A stretch of 64,000 nt of DNA, taken from contig NC_053390.1 of the NCBI RefSeq assembly GCF_905171765.1, forward strand, positions 306,904,984 to 306,968,983. The letters run 5' to 3'. The translations under genes were made by a program, and so were the position numbers. The stretch comes from Bufo bufo (lineage: Eukaryota; Chordata; Amphibia; Anura; Bufonidae). The notes beneath the pieces are model-generated. The model was not told the origin of the DNA. It ran no database searches and was given only the letters and a program-made list of their open reading frames with translations. Positions 10,200 to 19,374 of the stretch are shown here, in pieces; position 1 is the stretch's first letter, and every line of letters begins with the position of its first letter.

Positions 10200-13100
10200 A
10201 CTATTTTAGGGTACATATGATTTTTTGTTTCTCTATATTACACTTTTTGTGAGGCAAGGTAACAAGAAATAGCTGTTTTGGCACCGTTTTTATTTTTTGT
10301 TATTTACAACATTCATCTGACAGGTTAGATCATGTGGTATTTTTATAGACCAGGTTGTCACGGACGCGGTGATACCTAATATGTATACTTTTCTTTTATT
10401 TATGTTAAGTTTTACACAATGATTTCATTTTAAAAAAAAAATAATAATCATGTTTTAGTGTTTCCATAGTCTGAGAGCCATATTTTTTTTTAGTTTTTGG
10501 GCGATTATCTTGGGTAGGGTATGATTTTTGCGGGATGAGATGACGGTTTTATTGGCACTTTTTTGGGGTGCATATGACTTTTTGATCGCTTGCTATTACA
10601 CTTTTTGTGATGTAAGGTGATAAAAAATGGTTTATTTAGCCCAGTTTTTATTTTTTATTTTTTGCGGTGTTCATCTGAGGGGGTTAGGTCATGTGATATT
10701 TTTATAAAGCCGGTCGATACGGATGCGGCGATACCTAATATGTATACTTTTTTTTATTTATGTAAGTTTACACGATAATATCATTTTTGAAACAAAAAAA
10801 AAAGATGTTTTAGTGTCTCCATATTCTGAGAGCCATAGTTTCTTCAGTTTTTGGGTGATTATCTTAGGTAGGGTCTCATTTTTTGAGGGATGAGATGTCA
10901 GTTTGATTGGCACTATTTTGGGGTGCGTATGACTTTTTGATCGCTTGCTATTACACTTTTTGTGATGTAAGGTGACAAAAAATGGTTTATTTAGCACAGT
11001 TTTTATTTTTAATTTTTTACGGTATTCATCTGAGGGGTTAGGTCATGTGATATTTTTATAGAGCCGGTCGATACGGACGCGGCGATGCCTAGTATGTGTA
11101 CTTTTTTTTTATTTATGTAAGTTCTACACAATAATATCATTTTTGAAACAAAAAAAAAATCATGTTTTAGTGTCTCCATATTCTGGGAGCCATAGTTTTT
11201 TTTAGTTTTTGGGCGATTAACTTAGCTAGGGTCTAATTTTTTGCGGGATGAGATGACGGTTTGATTGGCACTATTTTGTGGTGCATATGACTTTTTGATC
11301 GCTTGCTATTACACTTTGGCCTCCTGCACACGACCGTTTTTTCGTCCGTGGGTCTTCCTTGATTTTTGGAGGATCCACGGACATGAAAAAAAAAGTCGTT
11401 TTGGTGTCCGCCTGGCCGTGCGGAGCCAAACGGATCCGTCCTGACTTACAATGCAAGTCAATGTGGACGGATCCGTTTGACGTTGACACAATATGGTGCA
11501 ATTGCAAACGGATCCGTCCGTTTCAATGTAAAGTCAGGAGTTAATATACCATAGGATCAGAGTTTTCTCCAATCCGATGGTATATTTTAACTTGAAGCGT
11601 CCCCATCACCATGGGAACGCCTCTATGTTAGAATATACCATCGGATTTGAGTTACATCGTGAAACTCAGATCCGACAGTATATTCTAACACAGAGGCGTT
11701 CCCATAGTGATGGGGACGCTTCTAGTTAGAATATACTACGAACTGTGTACATGACTGCCCCCTGCTGCCTGGCAGCACCCGATCTTTTACAGGGGGCTGT
11801 GATCAGCACAATTAACCCTTCAGGTGCCGCATCTGAAGGGGTTAATTGTGCGTATCATAGCCCCCTGTAAGAGATCAGGGGCTGCCAGGCAGCAGGGGGC
11901 AGACCCCCCTCCCTCCCCAGTTTGAATATCATTGGTGGCCAGTGTGCGGCCCCCCCCCCTCCATTGTAATATCATTGGTGGCCAGTGTGCGGCCTCCCCC
12001 GGCCCCCCCTCCCTCCCTCTATTGTAATATCATTGGTGGCTAGTGTGCGGCCTCCCCCGGCCCCCCTCCCTCTATTGTAATATCATTGGTGGCCAGTGTG
12101 CGGCCTCCTTCGGCCCCCCTCCCTCCCTTTATTGTAATATCATTGGTGGCCAGCGTGCGGCCTCCGTCGCCCCCCCGTCCCTCCCTTTATTGTAATATCA
12201 TTGGTGGACAGTGTGCGGCCTCCCCTCTCCCCCCCCTGCCCGATCATTGGTGGCAGTGGGGAGTTCCGATCGGAGTCCCAGTTTAATTGCTGGGGCTCCG
12301 ATCGGTAACCATGGCAACCAGGATGTTACTGCAGCGCAGCAGGTAAGTATGATTCTTCTAATATTGTAATATTGCTAAGTAACCATGGCAACCAGGCCTG
12401 CAGTAGCGTCCTGGTTGCCATGGTTACCGATCGGAGCCCCAGCGAATAAACTGGGACTCCGATCGGAACTCTCCGTTGCCACCAATGATGGGGGGGGGGG
12501 GGGAAGAGGGGAGGCCGCACACTGGCCACCAATGATATTAATACAATAGAGGGGGGGCCGCACACTGGCAACCGATGATAATACAATTGAGGGAGGGAGG
12601 GGGGGCCGGGGGGGGCCGCACACTGGCCACCAATAATATTACAATAGAGGGAGGGGGGGGGGGCCGGGGGAGGCCACACACTGACCACCAATGATATTCA
12701 AACTGGGGAGGGAGGGGGGTCTGCCCCCTGCTTCCTGGCAGCCCCTGATCTCTTATAGGGGGCTATGATATGCACAATTAACCCCTCAGGTGCATCACCT
12801 GAGGGGTTAATTGTGCGGATCACAGCCCCCTGTAAGAGATCGGATGCTGCCAGGCAGCAGGGGGCAGTCATGTACACAGTTCGTAGTATATTCTAACTAG
12901 AAGCGTCCCCATCACTATGGGAACGCCTCTGTGTTAGAATATACTGTCGGATATGAGTTTTCACGAAGTGAAAACTCATCTCTGAAAAAGCTTTTATGCA
13001 GACGGATCTTCGGATCCGTCTGTATGAAAGTAACCTACGGCCACGGATCACGGACGCGGATGCCAATCTTGTGTGCATCCGTGTTCTTTCACGGACCCAT

Positions 13101-13830
13101 TGACTTGAATGGGTCCGTGAACCGTTGTCCGTCAAAATAGGACAGGTCATATTTTTTTGACGGACAGGAAACACGGATCATGGATGCGGCTGTAAAACGG
13201 TGCATTTTCCGATTTTTCCACGGACCCATTGAAAGTCAATGGCTCTGCGAAAAAAAACGGAAAACGGCACAACGGCCACGGATGCACACAACGGTCGTGT
13301 GCATGAGGCCTTTTTGTGATGTAAGGTGACAAAAAATTGTTTATTTAGCAAAGTTTTTATTTTTAATTTTTTACGGTGTTCATCTAAAGGGGTTAGGTCA
13401 TTTGATATTTCTATAGAGCCGATCGATACGGACGCGGCGATACCTAATATGTATACTTTTTTTTTATTTATGTAAGTTTTACACATTAACAGCTTTTAAA
13501 AAAAAACCAAAAAAATGATGTTTTAGTGTCTCCATATTCTGAGCCATAGTTTTTTAATTTTTTGGGCGATTGTCTCAGGTAGGGGCTCATTTTTTGAGGT
13601 GAGGTGACGGTTAGATTGGTACTATTTTGGTGGGCATACACCTTTTTGATCGCTTGCTGTTTCACTTTTTGTGATGTAAGGTGACAAAAAAATGGTTTAT
13701 TTAGCATAGTTTTTCTTTTTTCTTTTTTACGGTGTTCATCCGAGGGGTTAGGTCATGTGATATTTTTATAGAGCCGGTCGATACGGATGCGGCGATACCT
13801 AATATGTCTATGTTTTTTTCCCCCTATTTT
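10200..13830. repeat. ~358-bp tandem repeat array, split by a foldback element
   Basis: About five units share landmarks such as GGCGATACCTAATATGTATA (near 10366, 10727, 11083, 13436, 13794), CATCTGAGGGGTTAGGTCATG and GATCGCTTGCTATTACACTT. Spacing is ~357-361 bp, except across 11083-13436, where removing the inserted element at 11318-13310 restores a near-normal unit (~350 bp). The repeats are noncoding, with A/T runs. Confidence 0.8.
11318..13310. mobile_element. 2-kb foldback (long inverted repeat) element, possibly Harbinger-like
   Basis: The termini are GGCCTCCTGCACACGACCGT and its inverse ...CGGTCGTGTGCATGAGGCC, flanked by a TTT repeat (11315-11317 and 13311-13313) consistent with a 3-bp TSD. 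Large inverted arms contain their own hairpins: GGATCCGT-type, GAAGCGTCCCCATCAC..., CTGCCAGGCAGCAGGGGGC, and AATTAACCCCTTCAG. A G/C-rich ATCATTGGTGGCCAGTGTGCGG tandem repeat (11920-12245) occurs inverted at 12480-12720. The centre is near 12370, between two CCATGGTTACCGATCGGAG-type blocks. There is no transposase. GGCC-type ends with a 3-bp TSD suggest PIF/Harbinger, but TTT is not the classic TWA site. Confidence 0.7.
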
Positions 13831-13983
13831 TTACCTATTTTCTTTACTTTATTTGGGGAAAATGAAGTTTTTGTTTATTTTTACTTGAAACTTTTAATTT
13901 TTTGGGGGGGAAAACTTTATTTTTTCAACTATTTTTCACTTCATTTTTTGTCCCACTTTGGGACTTCAACTTTTGGGGGTCTA

Positions 13984-14444
13984 ATCCTTTACAATGCATT
14001 CCAATACTTCTGTATTGGAATGCATTGGCTGTATGAGTAATACTGTGTGTATTACTCATACAGCTTCCGGCCTGTGAGATCCAGGGGGCTAGATCTCACA
14101 GGCTCGTCACCGGAAGGCAGCGCGATGCCTTCCTTAGGCATCGCGCTGCCTTCCATGCCATCGGGTCCCCCCTACAGCCCCACGGGGACCTGATGGCACC
14201 GCCGCCCGCAACATAAAAAGCGGCAAACCACAGGTCTGAATTGACCTGCGGTTTGCGGTGATCGCCGACACGGGGGAAGTCACAGGACCCCCCGCGCTTT
14301 TAGCCAAGGTGCCTGCTCAACGATTTGAGCAGGCACCTTGTTCCGATCACCACCCGCCGAAATACACATGACGTACCGGTACGTCATGTGTCCTTAAGTA
14401 CTGGGACAACATGCCGTACCGGTACGTCATGTGTACTGAAGAGG
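13984..14444. repeat. Run of consecutive hairpins at the TTAA-element end
   Basis: Adjacent perfect or near-perfect inverted repeats follow one another: AATGCATTCCAATAC (13994-14024), CTGTATGAGTAATAC (14030-14063), GTGAGATC(C) (14075-14101), GGAAGGCAGCGCGATGCC (14112-14153), AAACCGCAGGTC-type (14222-14256), AGGTGCCTGCTCAA (14309-14340), and two GTACCGGTAC blocks (14372-14392 and 14413-14432). This density of hairpins next to a transposon end is unlikely by chance. Confidence 0.75.
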
Positions 14445-14560
14445 TTAAGCTCCTGACTGGACAGTGAGTTTAATCAAGACTATTTGCAAAGTTTCTACAT
14501 TTTATCTTAGCTGCATTGGAAGAATAAATAATACTAATGTTTTGAAGGTAGTATACGGCA

Positions 14561-14583
14561 TGTGACACAGTGAGGGGTTGTGT
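14561..14583 (+). other. Remnant of Gmr1 5' LTR
   Basis: The first ~22 bases, TGTGACACAGTGAGGGGTTG and so on, match the start of the 3' LTR at 18899. The sequence then jumps to TGGAGTATGCGGCAA, which resembles the leader next to the LTR of the related element at 59444 (TGGAGGATGCGGGCAA). About 450 bp of LTR, including the promoter, are therefore missing. Confidence 0.7.
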
Positions 14584-14631
14584 TGGAGTATGCGGCAAAG
14601 AGCAGTGAGACTGGCATGAACGCCGATATTT

Positions 14632-15398
14632 TTGGTTTCTGCATTTTTCAGGCACGGTTGTATGTTGTACATTAAACCAGCTGTATTACAACCAGTGCCC
14701 CATGACAAAATGGAGGCTATTGTGAAGGCCCTCATGGAGGCTAATCTGCAGCAGCGAGAGACAAACCTGCAGCAACGCGAGGCTAATAATCAGCAGCAGG
14801 TGACTAACCAGTTGCTGATACAACACTTGATGGCTTTGCAGACAGCAGGAGCAACCCTGAGCGTCCATGATGCCCGGAAAGCATTCCGTGCCGCAATTCT
14901 GAAGATGACCCCCGCAGATGACATTGAAACCTACCTGGCAATGTACCAGAAAGTGGCCATCAGGGAAAAGCTACCCCGTGATCAGTGGGCTCAGGTCGTC
15001 GTTCCATTTCTGGCATCCGATTCCCAGCGGGTGTATTTCGACTTGCCGGACGATCAATTGGCCGACTACCAAAAAGTGAAGGGTGAGATTTTGACTAGAC
15101 TGGGGGTGAATGTACCCAGCGGGTACATCAGTGGAGGTTTAAGCCGGCTGAGCCTGTGAGGACCCAGGATTATGACTTACTCCACCTCTTGCAAAAGTGG
15201 CTACAGCCTGATGTGCTGAGTCCCACGGCTATGCTGGATAGACTATTGGCAGATATGTTTTTGATGGCTCTGCCACCCCCTCTCCAGCACGGGATCGGCC
15301 AGGTGTCTCCTGGCAAAACCCTAGAAATGGTGGACCTGTTGGAGCGGTACGAGGCTACTAAGATTGTTACAGAGGGTTCTTTTGGAAGGGGGCAGTAA
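14632..15398 (+). pseudogene. Gmr1 gag (SCAN-like), frameshifted
   Basis: The first frame (14632-15159) gives a glutamine-rich coiled region (about 45 residues with repeated LQQRE) and then a capsid segment related to SCAN domains: PADDIETYLAMYQKVA, DQWAQVVVPFLAS, VKGEILTRLGV. The sequence shifts frame near 15140 and continues as RTQDYDLLHLLQKWLQP...MALPPPLQHGI...LERYEATK (15156-15398), the C-terminal half of the SCAN-like fold. The family is known: SCAN domains derive from Gmr1-like Gag. Gag would form the particle that packages the RNA; this copy cannot make it whole. Confidence 0.82.
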
Positions 15399-15482
15399 AA
15401 CACCGTAAATCTCCATCCCAGACCCAGCGACTTGTACCAACAAAACCTACCCGGGGTGTACCCACTATGGACCTGTCTCCGA

Positions 15483-16099
15483 TAGTCTGCTGGCAGTGTT
15501 AGGAGCAAGGCCATGTAAGAGCTGACTGTCCGCATCAGGTGGAACCCATGGATACTAACTATGGCTACCGTCAGTCGCTATATGCCAGGAAGCTGTGTGC
15601 AGCAGGTACCCCAAAAACTCTAAACCACCTGTGCCAGGTGGAGGTAGGAGACACTCAAGCGGAGGCTCTGCTGGACTCAGGGAGTCTGGTGTCCCTAGTA
15701 AGGCCTCCCCTGGTACGGTCAGCGGAGTATACTGGCCGAAAAGTCGGGGTCATATGCATCCATAGAGACTTAAAAGACTATCCCACCGCCCTGGTGTCTC
15801 TAACCACAGGGACTGGCAGATGGACTCACAAAGTGGCAGTTGCCCTAAATTTACACTACGAAATTATAATAGGGAGAGACTTCCCGAGCTTCCCGGCACT
15901 GTGGCCTGCTATGAGAGTGACTGATACCCATGAGACAGGGGTAACCCTAGCAGAGTGGCCCGACTCAGGGGGGAGACCAGAACCCTGGGAAGATCGAAGG
16001 GCCAGCGGTAGGGGTGACCGCCACTTCTGTAGAAGAGGGGGAGACAACCCCGCTAAGTGTGATGGTGGGAGACGTGGAAGAGTTGCCGCCGGATCCTGA
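15483..16099 (+). pseudogene. Gmr1 zinc knuckle and aspartic protease
   Basis: A CCHC nucleic-acid-binding knuckle is visible at 15486-15530 (CWQC, then GHVRADC), but a TAG stop falls directly after its second Cys. In the same frame follows a retropepsin-like segment with LLDSGSLVSLV (the D-S-G active site, near 15676-15708) and IIIGRDF near 15870. The frame then runs out of register near 16010-16100, where the integrase frame begins. Position after gag and before integrase fits Gmr1. Confidence 0.78.
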
Positions 16100-17600
16100 A
16101 TTGGCAGACCTCAATGTCTCCGGGGATAATTTTAGTGCTGCCCAACGTCGGGACCCAACCCTATCCCGCGCCTGGGAAAATGTGTTAATAGTAGATGGTG
16201 AACCACAACAACCTGGGGCAGAGTCAGTGTTTCCCCGTTTTGTGGTTCATCAGGATATCTTGTTTTGGGTAAACCAACTACGGGGTGAGCCTATTGAACA
16301 GTTGGTAGTCTCCAAGGCTTATCGCAAGCTTGTGTTAGATCTAGCCCACCAACACGTTCTCAGGGGTCCCCTAGGGCTGCAGAAAACTCAGGATCGTATT
16401 CTACAGCGGTTTTACTGGCCCAGCATATTCAAAGAAGTGGAAGAGTTTTGTAAGTCTTGCCCGACCTGCCAGGTAACTAGCCCCCAGCCACATTTGTGTA
16501 GTCCCCTAGTACCTCTTCCGATTATCGAAGTACCTTTTGACCGAATAGCTATGGACCTCATAGGCCCAGTACCGAAGTCCGCCAGAGGGCATCAACACAT
16601 CTTAGTCATTGTAGACTACGCCACTCGGTACCCGGAGGCGGTGCCACTGCGACATACCTCAGCCAAACTCATAGCTAAGGAGTTAATAGAGATTTTTTCC
16701 CGAGTAGGACTACCTAAAGAGGTTCTGACTGACCAAGGGACCCCTTTTATGTCCAAGGTGATGAGGGAACTCTGTAAGTTGCTGCACATAAAACAACTAC
16801 GGACGTCCGTTTACCATCCGCAAACGGACGCTCTGGTAGAACAGTTTAACCAAACATAAAAAAATATGTTGAAAAAGGTAGTGTCTAAAGTTGGGAAGGA
16901 CTGGGACCTCCTTCTGCCCTATCTCATGTTCACAGTGCGAGAGGTACCCCAGGCCTCTACTGGGTTCTCACCCTTCGAACTGCTATATGACACCCTCGCG
17001 GTCTCTTGGACGTGGCCAAAGAGGCATGGGAACAACAACCCACTCCACATAAAAGTGTCATTAAGTACGTTACCCAGGTGCAAGATCGGATAGAGACAGT
17101 GTTGCCTCTTGTTAGGGAGCATTTGGAGGCAGCTCAGCGAGCCCAGAGTCGGGTCTATAATCGGCAGGCTCGGGTCCGGATCTTTAACCCGGGGGATCGG
17201 ATTTTGGTTCTGGTGCCGACCATGGACAGTAAGTTCCTGGCTAGGTGGCAGGGGCCCTACAAGGTACTCGAGAAAATTGGAGATGTAAACTACAAGGTAC
17301 ACCAGCCAGGGCTGCGAAAGCCGGAGCAGGTTTACCATGTGAATTTACTCAAACAGTGGAAAGATAGGGAAACCTGTACAGAAGACAGCCCGGGGCCGGG
17401 TTTTCTAGGAGAAGAGGTACCGACCCCTCTGTCTGATGCAAGAGAGGCGGCTGCCACAATAGAAATTGCTGACATCCTCTCCTCTAAACAGACTCAGGAG
17501 GCCAGGGAGTTCGTTAGTCGGAACACGGATGTGTTCTCGGACCTCCCTGGATGCACTTCCATAATCCAGCATGACATTGTCACTGAGCCTCAGGCAAAAG
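16014..17600 (+). pseudogene. Gmr1 integrase, degenerate, including GPY/F domain
   Basis: The N-terminal zinc-binding region keeps the two cysteines (CKSCPTC) and an HQH motif, but the second expected histidine is replaced (RGPLG instead of the usual GHLG). The catalytic core is recognisable: D in MDLIGPV, D in LTDQGTPF, and E in ALVEQFN (first open stretch ends at 16859). A stop follows at once. The core continues in 16866-17060, then shifts frame to 17006-17605, which holds the C-terminal GPY/F-like domain (LARWQGPYKVLEKIG ... VYHVNLLKQW). It would integrate the cDNA; breaks make it inactive. Confidence 0.85.
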
Positions 17601-17605
17601 TCTGA

Positions 17606-18897
17606 TTAAAACCATACCGGGTACCCGAGGCTCGGTGACAAGCCATATCGGAGGAGGTGCAGCTAATGTTGCAGCTAGACATCTTTGAGGAGTCAAAAAG
17701 TGAGTAGGCCAGTCCTATAGTATTGATACCCAAGCCGGACGGGACGTTGCGGTTTTGTAACGGCTTTCGAAAACTTAACGAGGTTTCCAAATTCGATGCG
17801 TATCCCATGCCCCGGGTGGATGAGCTCATCGAGAGGTTAGGACAAGCCCGGTATTTTTCTGTTTTGGACCTCACGAAAGGGCACTGGCAGGTGCCCTTAA
17901 CAGAGGCTGCCAAAGAGAAAACTGCTTTCATCATGCCTGAGGGGCTGTATCAATATAAGGTCTTACTCTTTGGTCTGCATGGCGCCCCCGCCACCTTTCA
18001 GCGACTAATGGACATTGTGCTTCGTCCACATCGTCGGCACGCTTCGGCTTACCTGGACGATATTGTCATCCACAGTATGACTGGGAAAGTCACCTACCCA
18101 AAGTGCAGGCTGTAGTGGACTCCCTTCGGAAAGCTGGCCTAAACGCTAACCCAAAAAAATGTGCGATAGGGTTAGAAGAGACTAAGTACCTGGGGTATGT
18201 CATTGGGCGCGGAGTCATCAAACCCCAAGTGAACAAAATAGAGACAATACGGAATTGGCCCCGACCTGTCACCACTAGGCAAATAAAGTTATTCCTGGGA
18301 ATGGTGGGCTATTACATGAGGTTTGTTCCCTACTTTGCTACTCTAGCCGCACCCTTGACAGGGCTCTTGAAGGGATGAAAATCAGTGATGGTTCTCTGGG
18401 ATGATCAGGCGGAAGAGGCTTTTGCCGCTTTGATGTCGGCCCTGTGTGGGTCCCCGGTTGTGGTGACGCCCGACTTCAAGAGGGAGTTCGTGGTACAAAC
18501 GGATGCCTCCGAAGTAGGCCTTGGTGCTGTATTGTCTCAGGAAGTCAATGGGGAGGAGCATCTCATTTTCTTCCTAAGTCACAAGCTCACCCCAGCCGAA
18601 ACCAGGTACAGTATAGTGAAGAGAGAGTGCCTGGCTATCAAGTTGCCAATCGAGTCTCTCCGCTACTATTTGTTGGGGAGAAAGTTCCGCCGGGTGACCG
18701 ACCACTCCCCTCTCAAGTGGATGAGCCAGGCCAAAGACAGGAATGCCCGGGTCACCAGATGTTTTTTGTCTCTGCAGAACTTTAAGTTCTTGGTAGAATT
18801 CAGAGCAGGCAGGTTGCAGGGATACGCGGATGCCCTGTCCCGGGTGCATTGTCTGGCGTGTGTCCACCCCCTCAGGGTTGAACAAAGGGGGTGGGGT
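17606..18897 (+). pseudogene. Gmr1 reverse transcriptase and RNase H, broken
   Basis: RT motifs: IPKPDGTLRFCNGFRKLN, MPRVDELIERLG, FSVLDLTKGHWQ, LLFGLHGAPATFQRLM, and the catalytic box AYLDDIVIHS (about 18045-18075). The thumb region continues after a frame break at 18,090-18,103 (GLNANPKKCAIG, TKYLGYVIG). RNase H follows in 18385-18897 with FVVQTDASEVGLGAVLSQ and YADALSR. In-frame stops near 17605, 17634 and 17706 and at 18376 interrupt it. A polypurine tract (AACAAAGGGGGTGGGG, 18880-18895) directly precedes the 3' LTR. Confidence 0.88.
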
Positions 18898-18898
18898 A

Positions 18899-19374
18899 TG
18901 TGACACAGTTAGGGGTTGTGTCTGGCAAGGCAGGTATTTTCCTCCCAGCATGTGCAGCTGGGCTGGTTTCCAGCCAGGTGAGGTCAAATACCGCACTGGA
19001 GTTTAAATGTCGGTTCGGGTTTTGGCAGCACCTGGCTGTCCTTAAATGGGCAGCTGGGCTCAGCAGAGATGTCTCCGTTTTTGGGATCTGAGGCTTTGTG
19101 CCGTGCTGGAGGGCTGAGAGCCGCATGCTGGGGAAACAGACCCCCTAAAGCCTGCTGGGGACTACTGGAGGCAGAACTGCCAGCAAGGTGACTTTTGTTA
19201 TATGAACTTTCCATTGTGTGTGAATTAACACCAAGACTGCAAAGTTACGTTCTGTTTTGTGCAATTGCCTCAAGTGTGAATAAACACTGACGTTTTGAGT
19301 TAAGAACTTGTATTTTGCCTCTGTACTGCGCCCGCTTACCCTATCTACCAGAGCGAAACCCCACAGGTAACACA
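18899..19374 (+). mobile_element. 3' LTR of the Gmr1-type element
   Basis: A 476-bp LTR starts TGTGACACAG and ends GGTAACACA (TGTG...CACA). An AATAAA signal occurs at 19279-19284 (gaataaacactg). It directly follows the polypurine tract. Confidence 0.8.

Larger units (their letters stand above)
9721..14448. mobile_element. TTAA-ended nonautonomous element made of tandem units (left end missing)
   Basis: Repetitive AT-rich DNA runs from the CR1 break to a terminus reading TACTGAAGAGG and then TTAA (14445-14448). Two copies of a GTACCGGTACGTCATGTG palindromic block sit just inside this end. The TTAA and the subterminal palindromes suggest a piggyBac- or Kolobok-type nonautonomous transposon. 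No transposase is present. I find no matching left terminus, so it is truncated or joined to the CR1 by rearrangement. Confidence 0.5.
14561..19374 (+). mobile_element. Gmr1-type Ty3/Gypsy retrotransposon, decayed
   Basis: Order on the plus strand: a 22-bp remnant of the 5' LTR, leader, SCAN-like gag, CCHC knuckle, protease, integrase, then reverse transcriptase-RNase H, and a 3' LTR. Integrase before reverse transcriptase is the hallmark of Gmr1-type Gypsy elements; most Gypsy elements have the opposite order. Several stops and frameshifts make it inactive. GTATA occurs right after the 3' LTR (19375-19379) and 5 bp before the 5' end (14551-14555). It may be the TSD with five extra bases. Confidence 0.88.

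Noticed and set aside
12086..12691. Proline-rich frames on both strands
   Set aside because: They come from the C/G-rich tandem repeat in the two arms of the foldback element.
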